Part shown: in pieces, positions 44,475-53,411 of the stretch | How the letters are laid out: each line of letters opens with the position of its first letter | How positions within the stretch are numbered: the stretch's first letter is position 1 | Virus record (IMG/VR): IMGVR_UViG_3300043466_001817 | Span: 30,096 to 94,095 of that record | Direction: 5' to 3' (one strand) | Length of the DNA: 64,000 bases | Source: a virus | Program-made: the position numbers and the translations under genes | Notes under the pieces: model-generated | Seen by the model: the letters and a program-made list of their open reading frames with translations, nothing else | Databases searched by the model: none | Told to the model about the DNA's origin: nothing

Positions 44475-47400
44475 ATGCCAAAAAAAGGTTGTTGTTCTTG
44501 TAATGTAACTAGTTGCTGTGCTCAACATAATTACACCAATAATGTTGCCATGATTGGTGATTTATTAGTTGATGATGAATTTAAAATTAATGCTGAGGGT
44601 GAAATTGAACGAGATGATCAAGGTGACCCTATTTTAATAGAAAAATGTCAAGTATCACCAATACATAAAGATGATGAATTAATATTATTTCAAAGACCAT
44701 TTGTAAATGGTTTTTTTGGAGATAATTCTACAAGAGTATATAATAATGGTCAAAATGGAAATTGTAAATGTTTTTATGGTTATTCAACTTACAGACCACA
44801 AAGAACTAGAACTATAAGACAAAAATACAAATATATTGGTTGTCAATGGACTTGGTATCCACCAAAATTTTTATTTAATTATGATCAAAATATACCTCAG
44901 TGTGGCATAGCAGCACAAAAAAATCCAACAGACCCATTACCTTTTTATGCAAATTGTTTTGATTTTACTGTTGGATTAGGAAATGCCGGAAATGTTTCTG
45001 CTGGTTTTGCAGATGAAACAAATATGTGTCCATTGTGTACACAAATAAATCCAATGGTTACAAATTCAGACTTGAGAGACAATCAAGGAAATTATATTTT
45101 TAACATTTGGGGAGATGTTGAAAGCGGTAGGCCGCAAGTATCTTCTTTTTATGGAATAAAACCAATTGCTGGTGGAAATGGTTGGAGCACACAATTTATT
45201 TCAAGTTTATATCCTGGCCATGGAATAAATATAGGTTATTCATGCTGTACTTGTACAAATGAAAATCCAAATGTTACAGTAATAAGACCAGAAGCAGGAA
45301 CAAGTTGTTGGATGAAATCCTCTGTTCCAGTAGTTGATGGTGAGTGTTTAAATTTAAATGTTGTTAGAAGTAATGTAAACAATCAAAATAATCAGGAGCC
45401 ACCATTATATAAAGATGGCGGTATTTTTTATTCTACTTTTGAAAATAGAATTAATGGGAGATTAGCAAAAGCAGAAATTAATGAATCTTCAACATTTATA
45501 ATGGGGCAGGGAACAGATCCAGCATATTTTGTAGATAATAGATCTTTACCGGGTATTTCATACATACCATCATCTGGCGGATATTCACAAAATAATTGCA
45601 CATATTGTTCATTAAGCCCATATTTGAGAGACCTTGCACACAATCAATATACTTGGGCCTATGATTTATTTTGTGCAGGAAGAGTTGAAGGGGGTCCAGC
45701 AAAAACTTATAATTTTCCTTTAAGTTTTATAAAAACTGGAATGTGGAATTTGAATCCCTCTTCAGGAGAAGGTTTAAAACAAGAAAAAATAAATGGTGGC
45801 TCAACTGATGCTGATTCTGAAATGGAACAGTGGACTGAAGTTTTAGGAGAACATACTTTTTATAGCCAATTAGTTGGCATGGTTCAACTAGAACACTATT
45901 GGGAATATACTGGTGTAAATAAATCAGATTTAGATGCAGCAGTTAAAACAATCCCATATGGGATACAACCCGGTGGAGATGTGCAAAATAGATGGAACTA
46001 TTGGCTACAAAGAACAACTCCCAGAATGTTTGTTTTAAAATCTTCTGCAACTCCATTATTTATTTTTGATTTAGTTTATGCAGATAGATTAGGTATATTT
46101 AAAGCATTTGCCGATCCAGATCAGAGTGCAACTCAACCAGATGGCAATTCAGTCGATCCACCTACAATGACTATTGCTAAATTTTTAGCATATTTTAGTA
46201 CATTTTCAAATTCATACTCATTTATGGGAAATACTCCAATAGATGGAAGAGGTAGAGCACAATATCCGCCCGGATGTGATAAAGGTTATAAGCATGTAAG
46301 GATAGTTAAAGAAATTTTAGATGCTATGTCTGAAGCCGGTATAATTGGAACTAGAGATCACAGACAAGCCATATACAATGAAATAAAACAAATTATAGAG
46401 ACTGGAATTGAAAATGGAAGAAATGGAGCATATTATAAACCATGGGCACCAGGAAATTCGGTGTTTGTAACGCCATCTGATTTTGATAAATTATATGCAA
46501 AATATTACACACCTTATCAGAGAATGTGTACTCCAAAAGAAATGTTTCCAGAAGAAGGAGACACTGGGCTAGGATTATTTGGACCAATAAGAAAAATTAT
46601 ACCACCTTCATATTTGACTTTTCCAGATTTAAAGTGGAATGCAAGTGATTGGAAAAATAATCATGATGGTGAACAGCCACCAGCACAACCTCCATTTTTA
46701 TATATGGCAAATACAGTAGATCCAGATGATATTTTCAATGAAAAAAATATACCTATTGTAAATTGCAGAACTGGTGGGAATCTTGGAGATAAAGAAAGAA
46801 AAAGAAAAATACAAAATCTTCAATTTTCAAAATATTATGGTAATGGATATTACAATGTGGATTCTCCTGATTATGTAAATAGTCAATTATTTTTTAGAGC
46901 AATTCCCGGTAGGTGGTCATTTGTAAAATGGGCATCGATGACAACTATGAATGAATGGTGTAACCGCCAAACAAATCCATGTAGTGCATATGAAATATAC
47001 GGAGCCGGATCACCACCATCTACTGGAGAGCCCGGTTATCTTTGGCATTCTGAAGGTGTTCGTACAATTTTATACAATTATGGTGATGATTTATTTGGAA
47101 ACGGATATCCTGGAATGTGTAATGGAATAAATCCAAAATTGATAACACCAAGACCAATTCAAGGGTCCCCTCCCGGTACAAATTGTGGAGACAATACCAC
47201 AGATCAAATAAACACTTCTGTATACAGAACATCAAGTGCAAATTGTGGATTCCAGTCAATAGCATGGGATGCCAGTGGAGCACCGAGCACAGTTAGATGT
47301 ACTCCTGTTTGTACGCCACCAAATGATTCCTGCTGCAACAGAGAAGTATTTTATTGTGGTTGTGAGTGCTCTGCAATAAAAGATTGTGCAAATCAAAATA

Positions 47401-48398
47401 TTGCAGTAAATGGAAATAGCAATTGGAATTCAAATTTAACATGTGAACAATTATTTGGTAGATCTTGTTGTCAATGTATTGGGAGAGATCCAGAAGAAAA
47501 TCTAACAGTTCAGGAATATATTGATCTATTAACTGGTCCTGAAAGAAAATGCGAAACTTGCGGTGATGATTGTAATTTTGGTTGTCCAGATGAAACACAA
47601 CAACCATTTACATTTACCGATAATATTGAAACTGTCAAAGATGACGATGATTTGAACAAATTATTACCACCAGAATCTGTAGCAGATGACAGAGATTATA
47701 TTTTTAAAGGTCTTTTTGGTAGCGGTGACCCAAATATTCCTAGTATAGGAGATGGTGAAAGTGGTGGTGGACAAAATCCATGTGAAGTAACTGGCTGTGA
47801 TAATATTGAAACTGGTCCACAATTAGGCGTCGGAGCATGTGATCCAAATTGTGGATATAATGGAATTGCATATGACAAACTTGCATTTGTATTGCAACAA
47901 AATAATTATAACTGGAGTAAAAATCCAATTACTAGTGATGGAGATGATTGTCCTCTATGCACGTGCTCTGGATATAATACTTGCTATGTAAGGTTTGCTG
48001 GAAAAGTTCAAAATTATTTACCAAATGCACAAACTGGATTTTATGAACCACAAGAGAGTAATGACGGAAATCTATTTGATACTGGACCAATAAACATGGA
48101 AACACCCATTCATTTAGTTCCAACTAGTATTGATGGTGGTGCGGGTAAAGCGGCGGTAGCGTGGCTATCGTGCAGTGATTATAATACTTGTGGTGACCCA
48201 GCAAGCAAACCATGTGTATGCAATACTCAAATTAGTTTTAATGATTTATTATGTCCGGGTGCTGTTGCCAAAGCATATACCCTTGGTCCCGATTGCAATA
48301 TTGGAAATAGATGGTGTGGGTATTATCGTTCAGGTAGAGTCATACTCGGTGAAATTAAAATTAGTGATGTGCTAGATCAAAATTATGAATATGTTTAA
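44475..48398 (+). CDS. Giant Cys-rich virion protein
   Basis: 1307 aa with about 60 Cys, unusual for a phage. N-terminus MPKKGCCSCNVTSCCAQHN; Cys clusters recur throughout (CTCTNEN, CCNREVFYCGCECSA, CQCIGRDPEEN, CETCGDDCNFGC, CPLCTCSGYNTC). Rich in Asn, Gly, Tyr and Pro, weakly charged. Probably an extracellular tail or fibre protein stabilised by metal or disulfides, perhaps a host-receptor binder. Late promoter. Family unknown. Confidence 0.8.
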   Translation: MPKKGCCSCNVTSCCAQHNYTNNVAMIGDLLVDDEFKINAEGEIERDDQGDPILIEKCQVSPIHKDDELILFQRPFVNGFFGDNSTRVYNNGQNGNCKCFYGYSTYRPQRTRTIRQKYKYIGCQWTWYPPKFLFNYDQNIPQCGIAAQKNPTDPLPFYANCFDFTVGLGNAGNVSAGFADETNMCPLCTQINPMVTNSDLRDNQGNYIFNIWGDVESGRPQVSSFYGIKPIAGGNGWSTQFISSLYPGHGINIGYSCCTCTNENPNVTVIRPEAGTSCWMKSSVPVVDGECLNLNVVRSNVNNQNNQEPPLYKDGGIFYSTFENRINGRLAKAEINESSTFIMGQGTDPAYFVDNRSLPGISYIPSSGGYSQNNCTYCSLSPYLRDLAHNQYTWAYDLFCAGRVEGGPAKTYNFPLSFIKTGMWNLNPSSGEGLKQEKINGGSTDADSEMEQWTEVLGEHTFYSQLVGMVQLEHYWEYTGVNKSDLDAAVKTIPYGIQPGGDVQNRWNYWLQRTTPRMFVLKSSATPLFIFDLVYADRLGIFKAFADPDQSATQPDGNSVDPPTMTIAKFLAYFSTFSNSYSFMGNTPIDGRGRAQYPPGCDKGYKHVRIVKEILDAMSEAGIIGTRDHRQAIYNEIKQIIETGIENGRNGAYYKPWAPGNSVFVTPSDFDKLYAKYYTPYQRMCTPKEMFPEEGDTGLGLFGPIRKIIPPSYLTFPDLKWNASDWKNNHDGEQPPAQPPFLYMANTVDPDDIFNEKNIPIVNCRTGGNLGDKERKRKIQNLQFSKYYGNGYYNVDSPDYVNSQLFFRAIPGRWSFVKWASMTTMNEWCNRQTNPCSAYEIYGAGSPPSTGEPGYLWHSEGVRTILYNYGDDLFGNGYPGMCNGINPKLITPRPIQGSPPGTNCGDNTTDQINTSVYRTSSANCGFQSIAWDASGAPSTVRCTPVCTPPNDSCCNREVFYCGCECSAIKDCANQNIAVNGNSNWNSNLTCEQLFGRSCCQCIGRDPEENLTVQEYIDLLTGPERKCETCGDDCNFGCPDETQQPFTFTDNIETVKDDDDLNKLLPPESVADDRDYIFKGLFGSGDPNIPSIGDGESGGGQNPCEVTGCDNIETGPQLGVGACDPNCGYNGIAYDKLAFVLQQNNYNWSKNPITSDGDDCPLCTCSGYNTCYVRFAGKVQNYLPNAQTGFYEPQESNDGNLFDTGPINMETPIHLVPTSIDGGAGKAAVAWLSCSDYNTCGDPASKPCVCNTQISFNDLLCPGAVAKAYTLGPDCNIGNRWCGYYRSGRVILGEIKISDVLDQNYEYV

Positions 48399-48409
48399 AG
48401 GATTTATAA

Positions 48410-48883
48410 ATGACACATAATGGTAATAAAACAGTTGTTGTAAATGGAAATATGATGGAAGTAAATATTTCCGATCTTTTAGATTTAACGGATGCAAAAC
48501 AAATGAAGATATTTAATGAAGAAAGAAAAAAAAGATTTAAACCGTCTTTTTATTGTGGGTTTGGTATTAAAAGTTTTGGTTTGGGAAATGTTATAGACAA
48601 AATAACAACTTATACTGGAATTAAAAAAATTATTAAATTAATTTTTAAAGAATGTGGTTGTGAAAAACGAAGAATTTATTTTAATAAATGGAATATATAC
48701 GTACCATATTTTTTTATTAAATTAAATTTAAAATCTTCAATAAAAGATATTGAACCAGTGCCAATGACACAGATTAAATTGTCGGATCCTAGCGATGATG
48801 GTATTAAAAATATAAAAATACCAAGATCTGTGGTAAAAAAATCAAACTCGGGATGTGGTTGCAATAAAAAATTCAATAAATAA
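48410..48883 (+). CDS. Companion of giant Cys-rich protein
   Basis: 157 aa. Lys/Ile-rich, with a CGCEKR site and a final SGCGCNKK motif. AAAGG before ATG and 11 bp after the giant gene, so it is in the same operon. May assist or modify the Cys-rich protein. Confidence 0.7.
   Translation: MTHNGNKTVVVNGNMMEVNISDLLDLTDAKQMKIFNEERKKRFKPSFYCGFGIKSFGLGNVIDKITTYTGIKKIIKLIFKECGCEKRRIYFNKWNIYVPYFFIKLNLKSSIKDIEPVPMTQIKLSDPSDDGIKNIKIPRSVVKKSNSGCGCNKKFNK
48875..48882 (+). promoter_or_regulatory. Late promoter AATAAATA
   Basis: Late octamer 5 bp before ATG 48888. Confidence 0.55.
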
Positions 48884-48887
48884 TTAT

Positions 48888-49097
48888 ATGGCTAAAGGTA
48901 AAATTAAAAACACCAAAAAAAAGCCTACTGAAAACAAGTACTATTACTTTGTTGCTCATGTAGATCCTAATGGTGATGTCATTCCCCTTTTATTGACAGA
49001 TATTGAGTTTGAAAAAGCCAAAGCAAGGGCAGAACGAAATCCTGAAGACGTCCCAGTGGATTTCATTGCTTTTACACAATGCCACAAGGATAAATAA
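48888..49097 (+). CDS. Small hypothetical protein
   Basis: 69 aa. Lys-rich first 15 residues, then a compact domain (YYYFVAHVDPNGDVIPLLLTDIEFEKAKARAERN). Start fixed by late promoter spacing. Not recognised. Confidence 0.7.
   Translation: MAKGKIKNTKKKPTENKYYYFVAHVDPNGDVIPLLLTDIEFEKAKARAERNPEDVPVDFIAFTQCHKDK
49089..49096 (+). promoter_or_regulatory. Late promoter GATAAATA
   Basis: Late octamer 7 bp before ATG 49104, overlapping the previous stop. Confidence 0.6.
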
Positions 49098-49103
49098 TTT
49101 ACC

Positions 49104-49466
49104 ATGACATGCGTACAAAAATTAATAAACTTTCAAAATGAGATTAGACTCCATCACTGGGGAACTAAATCTTATTCAGCACACAAAGCTCTAGGAAATT
49201 TATATGAAGGTCTTGATGATTTAATTGATACTTTTACTGAAACATATATTGGTGTTTATGGAAAAGAAAAAATTAAACAAATTTCAGATCTTCAACTAAA
49301 TGGTCCATACAGAACATCTGCCGAACAAGTAGTAAATTCTCTTGAAGATTATTTAATGAATGAAATTGAAAAAGAAATAGAAAAAGACCAAACATCATTG
49401 TTAAATATACGTGATGAGATGCTTGGTCTGGCCCAACAAACCAAGTATCTCCTGACGCTCACCTGA
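49104..49466 (+). CDS. DUF5856-like four-helix protein
   Basis: 120 aa. LINFQNEIRLHHWGTKSYSAHKALGNLYEGLDDLIDTFTETYIG resembles the phage family DUF5856 with a ferritin/Dps-like helical look (H-W, H, E positions). Function unknown; metal binding is possible. Confidence 0.75.
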   Translation: MTCVQKLINFQNEIRLHHWGTKSYSAHKALGNLYEGLDDLIDTFTETYIGVYGKEKIKQISDLQLNGPYRTSAEQVVNSLEDYLMNEIEKEIEKDQTSLLNIRDEMLGLAQQTKYLLTLT

Positions 49467-49480
49467 GCACAGGAGTAAAA

Positions 49481-49852
49481 ATGAAGATTTCAGAGTTAGT
49501 TTACGAAATTCGGTCTCTAGCTCGCAAGGAAACAGATCCCTTAAAGAAGGATCTGTTTTTTCAATGTGCCAAAGCACTTGAAGTGTGTGGTAATCTCGCA
49601 AAGGTTGCAGATCTCGTTGTTGCAGAGCATTACACAACACTAAAGCCAGCAGTAAATGAGTTAGATGAAATCAAATGGCCTATTGATGAAGTTACAATCA
49701 AAGGACTTGAAGATCATCTAAATGAATTAGAACGCTGCAGCATGTTGGAAAAAAATGATCGTTGGCCATATGGAGCAGACATTTTTTCTAAGTTTACTGT
49801 TCCTGTAGCAATCGAACATCTACAAAAGGAATCAGAGCAGAATAAATCTTAG
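49481..49852 (+). CDS. Helical hypothetical protein
   Basis: 123 aa, AGGAG before the ATG. The 5' part contains the hairpin GATCC...GGATC inside the coding region. It ends convergently and overlaps the minus gene by 59 bp. Not recognised. Confidence 0.75.
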   Translation: MKISELVYEIRSLARKETDPLKKDLFFQCAKALEVCGNLAKVADLVVAEHYTTLKPAVNELDEIKWPIDEVTIKGLEDHLNELERCSMLEKNDRWPYGADIFSKFTVPVAIEHLQKESEQNKS

Positions 49853-50414
49853 GTGGAATTGTTTTGTGACTTTTGACCTTCATAGTCGAAGGCATTAGTT
49901 TCATTATAATTCTGCTCTTGTAAGGACTCTTTTTGTACATCCAATATCTTCTTGTTTCTTCCATCAAGAAGTGGGTGTAGATGTAACAGTTGGCTTGCTT
50001 GGCATAATACTTGGTATCTATTGGAAGATTAAATTGCTTTATTAATTTCATAGCGCGTTTTTCACAATCGCGTTCCATAGCACGAACCAAGAAAAAAGCC
50101 CTCTTTACAGTTTGAGGGTTGTAGTCTTTTCCAAGCAACCAATTTTCTACTATTACGGAAGCTTTGTCCGATTTTCTATAAATTTGTATGTCGTTTATAT
50201 ATTGGAGGAAATGGCAATATTCATGAACTAGGGTGGATAAAAAGCCTTCCCCGTTGCCCGCCATTTTTATCAAAATTTCTCTATCGTCAAAGAATCCGGG
50301 GCACATTATGCCATTGCAGTTAACCTGCTTGCCTTTTCCAATTACCAATTTTCCACCGTATTGTTTTAAGTGATCTCTCACAAACTTTACGAACTGATTG
50401 ATTCCCTGTGCCAT
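49794..50414 (-). CDS. Putative zinc metallopeptidase
   Basis: 206 aa. STLVHEYCHFLQY contains the HExxH zinc-peptidase motif (SprT-like/minigluzincin style). NWLLGKDYNP and AMERDCEKRAMKLI follow with a Glu that may be the third ligand. GAGGAGG ribosome site and a late-type promoter. Substrate unknown. Its last 59 bp are antisense to the neighbouring gene. Confidence 0.75.
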   Translation of the reverse strand: MAQGINQFVKFVRDHLKQYGGKLVIGKGKQVNCNGIMCPGFFDDREILIKMAGNGEGFLSTLVHEYCHFLQYINDIQIYRKSDKASVIVENWLLGKDYNPQTVKRAFFLVRAMERDCEKRAMKLIKQFNLPIDTKYYAKQANCYIYTHFLMEETRRYWMYKKSPYKSRIIMKLMPSTMKVKSHKTIPPKIYSALIPFVDVRLLQEQ

Positions 50415-50432
50415 AGGACCTCCTCAGCCGTA

Positions 50433-50440
50433 TTATTTAG
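50433..50440 (-). promoter_or_regulatory. Late promoter CTAAATAA
   Basis: TAAATA core 18 bp before ATG 50414 on the minus strand. Confidence 0.5.
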
Positions 50441-50448
50441 GATAATAC

Positions 50449-50476
50449 TTGACAGTCAAGAATTGGGTGCTATATT
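50449..50476 (+). promoter_or_regulatory. Early promoter
   Basis: TTGACA - 16 bp - TATATT, with a 31-nt leader carrying AAGGAAAG. Confidence 0.8.
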
Positions 50477-50507
50477 ATAGCAACTTCTTATAAGAAAGGA
50501 AAGTGTT

Positions 50508-50744
50508 ATGGAAATTACTACTGTTGATCGTCCGACCAAGATTCAGAGAGTGTTTGATTACATGCGTTCTGGCCGTCCGCTAACGGCTGGAGAGGCACGG
50601 AAGCGTTTCCGCGTCAGCAACATGCGCGCCACGATGCATGACCTCAAGGAGGCGTTTGACCGCCTTGACAGCAACTACACCGTAGTTCGCATGACCCAGA
50701 ATGGTCGTAGCTACTACAAGGTTACTCGTAACCGCGCTCGTTAA
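50508..50744 (+). CDS. Small winged-helix DNA-binding protein
   Basis: 78 aa. RVFDYMRSGRPLTAGEARKRFRVSNMRATMHDLKEAF is a helix-turn-helix and the YTVVRMTQNGRSYYKVTRN wing follows. Basic C-terminus. Likely a transcription regulator. Single-gene early unit with its own terminator. GC richer than its late neighbours. Confidence 0.8.
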   Translation: MEITTVDRPTKIQRVFDYMRSGRPLTAGEARKRFRVSNMRATMHDLKEAFDRLDSNYTVVRMTQNGRSYYKVTRNRAR

Positions 50745-50765
50745 AATTTGTAGTTAAACATTCAA

Positions 50766-50794
50766 AAACCCTCCCATGTGGGAGGGTTTTTTTT
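50766..50794. terminator. Bidirectional terminator
   Basis: AAACCCTCCC/GGGAGGGTTT hairpin with T8 on the plus side and A-run on the other; ends both converging units. Confidence 0.85.
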
Positions 50795-52085
50795 ATAGAT
50801 ACAATTCTACTGTAAGTTGGGCTGGACCAGAGAACACACAATATAAAGTTTTTGGAAGTGATGTTCCATACAATAGTAAAATATAACTTTGATCATACCC
50901 AGGAATTCCAGATTTATAATAACCTGATATTAATTTTTGTTGTAAATTGGAATCTGTGTATATATCTACACTCCATCCTTGAAGTGATATGTGGCTTAAA
51001 TCTAATTTAAGATTTCCAGTTATTGGTGTAAACGATAAAGATGAAATAACTGATGATGTTCCTGAATATGATCTATTAGTATAAATTGCATATTTTTGTG
51101 AAAATGTTACTTGATCTACAGTAATAGAACCAGGAGCAATTGAAAAATATACGCTATTTACATATGGAAGTGTTTTATTTCCATTTAAAGCATAAGAAGA
51201 ATATTCTATACCATTATCACAATCCTGACATGAACTCCAATACGAATAATATGTATTTCCTAAAGATTGAGCTCTTAAATACGATTGATATTCATTTTGA
51301 TTTTCATAGCAGTTTTCTTTTATTAAATTAAGATCATATACGACCAATGAACCAGTATTGTTTTGTGGTTTTTCAATTATTGAAACATTTGATTCACCGC
51401 GAATATAAAAATTTAATGTTGTTGAATTTGTTTTTAAATTTTGATTTGTTAGTGTTGAACCTGTAATATACAACAATTCAGTTTCGTCTTTTAATTTTAC
51501 AGAACCGTATGTTTTTATTCTTCCTGAATTTAAAGTAGATCCTACTATTTCAACATATTCCTCAAAATTAAATGCCGAACCAAGTACCCCAGAATCTTTA
51601 AATTTTGTATTTTTTTTGTTTGGCAGAGTATTGTAGATATAATTTGCGGCGGTTGCTCCACCAGTATAGCCAATATTTAATTGTGGAACACTTAAAAAGT
51701 TTTGTTTATCAAAGAATGTGTAATTTGATATTGCAGTAAATCCAGAAGATATTGTGCCTACTATTGTTTTATAATCATTAAAATTTGAAGAGTATGAAAA
51801 AGTTCCGCCGATATATGTTCTTATATTAGCTATTTCGTCATAATATTCTGTATTTGTAAAATAAACAGTACTTCCTACAGGAAGGTTTGAAAATATTCTT
51901 TTTAAAAATACTCTATCTGAATTATTGTATGTGTCAGAATAATCTATGTAACAAGTAGAACCGTCTATCGATATTGATGGAATTGTAACAAACCAGCATT
52001 TTTGAAAACATGGGTCCATTGTTGTTCCTTGAACAACAATCCCTGTATTTGTAATGCTGCGTACTTTATTAAGAATATATGACAT
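50793..52085 (-). CDS. Putative fibre/virion protein
   Basis: 430 aa, beta-rich, Ser/Tyr/Asn-rich and poor in charge, typical of phage fibre or decoration proteins. Cys pairs at CFQKC and CQDCD. Follows the 52089 gene by 3 bp. Not recognised. Confidence 0.75.
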   Translation of the reverse strand: MSYILNKVRSITNTGIVVQGTTMDPCFQKCWFVTIPSISIDGSTCYIDYSDTYNNSDRVFLKRIFSNLPVGSTVYFTNTEYYDEIANIRTYIGGTFSYSSNFNDYKTIVGTISSGFTAISNYTFFDKQNFLSVPQLNIGYTGGATAANYIYNTLPNKKNTKFKDSGVLGSAFNFEEYVEIVGSTLNSGRIKTYGSVKLKDETELLYITGSTLTNQNLKTNSTTLNFYIRGESNVSIIEKPQNNTGSLVVYDLNLIKENCYENQNEYQSYLRAQSLGNTYYSYWSSCQDCDNGIEYSSYALNGNKTLPYVNSVYFSIAPGSITVDQVTFSQKYAIYTNRSYSGTSSVISSLSFTPITGNLKLDLSHISLQGWSVDIYTDSNLQQKLISGYYKSGIPGYDQSYILLLYGTSLPKTLYCVFSGPAQLTVELYL

Positions 52086-52088
52086 TTA

Positions 52089-53033
52089 TTACGATGCAAG
52101 GAAAGTTATAATTTGTGTTCCCGATCCTGCTTGTACCCAAATTTTATCTGTGTTTGATATATCCAAGAATATGTTATCACCGGGGTCCATTGCAAATCCA
52201 ACAGATCCGCCAGCAAAACCAGATGTATTACCTATATAGACGAAATCTGTATTTGTTGAAAGTGCTTTCAAATTTACACCTTTACTTGATGTAAATCCGG
52301 CAACGTCTAATTGCGAAGCAGAAGTTGTTGCACTTACACGATTATTTTTGAAAGAAGATGGACGAGTTATTGCAAAGCCACCAAGATCGCTTCTAAGACC
52401 TACAACCTGTCCATAAATGGCTGTCATACCGGAGAGAATTGCAACATCGTTTATGTTTGCAGTTCCACCTACGGTTACGTTTACTGCTGTTGCACCAGAA
52501 AGACCGACTACTGTTACTGTAGAAGGAATTGTTGCACTTATTGTTGCGCCGGTGATATTTACGTTCAACGCACCGTTTGTGTATGATAAAGAATTTCCGG
52601 CTTGATCGACTAGGTTTACATAAACATAAGTTAATCCAGATGGACCCCATACAGAAACAGAGTTTGTTGATTTGGAAAGTGGTACGCCACCAGTAACTTC
52701 TACTCTGTATCCGGTTGCAGTTGCAACATATATTGGAGAACTTGTAACGCCTGTTACAGTTACGGTTCCAGATACTGGAACTGGAGTTCCACCACCGATT
52801 CCTTGAACATTGATGGTTCCGGTAAATCCAGAAATTGTTGCTGTCATTCCAGCGGCTATTGTTACTGGTAATGGATTTGTAGAGTTGACCATTGTGGCAA
52901 CCGCATCAGTACCATATGCCAGTTTAATCAACTGGTAATGGCCTGTAATACCACCTGTGCCGACATAATCGGTGGCGATGCTTGCGGTTATACCAGATGT
53001 AGTGATTTGGATTGAGTCTGATGTTGCTCCCAT
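52089..53033 (-). CDS. Putative fibre/collar protein, beta-repeat
   Basis: 314 aa. Long runs of Thr/Val/Gly/Ala strands with repeats such as PVSGTVTVTGV, NVNITGATISATIPSTVTVVG and NVTVGGTANINDVAIL (spacing 15-25 residues), giving a beta-helix or fibre shaft. The C-terminal 90 residues are globular (GFAGGSVGFAMDPGDNIFLDISNTDKIWVQA). Late promoter. Confidence 0.8.
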   Translation of the reverse strand: MGATSDSIQITTSGITASIATDYVGTGGITGHYQLIKLAYGTDAVATMVNSTNPLPVTIAAGMTATISGFTGTINVQGIGGGTPVPVSGTVTVTGVTSSPIYVATATGYRVEVTGGVPLSKSTNSVSVWGPSGLTYVYVNLVDQAGNSLSYTNGALNVNITGATISATIPSTVTVVGLSGATAVNVTVGGTANINDVAILSGMTAIYGQVVGLRSDLGGFAITRPSSFKNNRVSATTSASQLDVAGFTSSKGVNLKALSTNTDFVYIGNTSGFAGGSVGFAMDPGDNIFLDISNTDKIWVQAGSGTQIITFLAS

Positions 53034-53056
53034 AGGATCCTCTAAATAGTTCTAGA

Positions 53057-53064
53057 ATATTTAG
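53057..53064 (-). promoter_or_regulatory. Late promoter CTAAATAT
   Basis: TAAATA core about 23 bp before ATG 53033; GAGGATCC lies in the leader. Confidence 0.55.
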
Positions 53065-53077
53065 GTCTAAGTAATTA

Positions 53078-53105
53078 TTGAACTTTATTATTTATGAGGT
53101 ATACT
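53078..53105 (+). promoter_or_regulatory. Early promoter, leaderless
   Basis: TTGAAC - 16 bp - TATACT, then 5 bp to ATG 53111. Confidence 0.7.
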
Positions 53106-53110
53106 GTTAT

Positions 53111-53344
53111 ATGTACATTGATGATACAGCCAAAGAAAAATTTTCAAATAAGGTTTTAGAAAGAGTAAAATCTACTAAATTACCTTTTATGGATTGTGTT
53201 TTAGAACTTTCAGAAGAAATGGGATTAGATCCATCGGCTGCTGGAAAACTTCTTACAAAACCTTTAATTGAAAAAATTCAATATGAAGCCCAAGAATTGC
53301 ATTTGATTAAAAAATCCAAATCTCGTAAGCTTCCAATTGACTAA
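53111..53344 (+). CDS. gp33-like late-transcription co-activator
   Basis: 77 aa. MYIDDTAKEKFSNKVLERVKS...FMDCVLELSEEMGLDPSAAGKLLTKPLIEKIQYEAQELHLIKK is the T4 gp33 pattern: helical, bridging RNA polymerase and the sliding clamp for late transcription. Its presence fits the many ATAAATA late promoters here. Leaderless; stop overlaps the gp32 promoter. Confidence 0.75.
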   Translation: MYIDDTAKEKFSNKVLERVKSTKLPFMDCVLELSEEMGLDPSAAGKLLTKPLIEKIQYEAQELHLIKKSKSRKLPID

Positions 53345-53364
53345 CTAAAACCGCGATATATACT
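53337..53364 (+). promoter_or_regulatory. gp32 promoter
   Basis: TTGACT - 16 bp - TATACT. The predicted transcript starts at about 53371, at the pseudoknot. Confidence 0.85.
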
Positions 53365-53370
53365 ATAGAC

Positions 53371-53404
53371 AACTATTAGGCCGAGGTAGTTCCTCGGGGA
53401 AAGA
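53371..53404 (+). promoter_or_regulatory. gp32 mRNA 5' pseudoknot (autoregulatory candidate)
   Basis: AACTA (53371-53375) pairs with the loop TAGTT (53387-53391) of the hairpin CCGAGG/CCTCGG (53381-53397), an H-type pseudoknot. A purine/AU-rich ribosome site (GGGGAAAG) follows at 53396-53403. T4 gene 32 uses a 5' pseudoknot in the same place to start cooperative gp32 binding and self-repression. Confidence 0.7.
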
Positions 53405-53411
53405 TAATACT

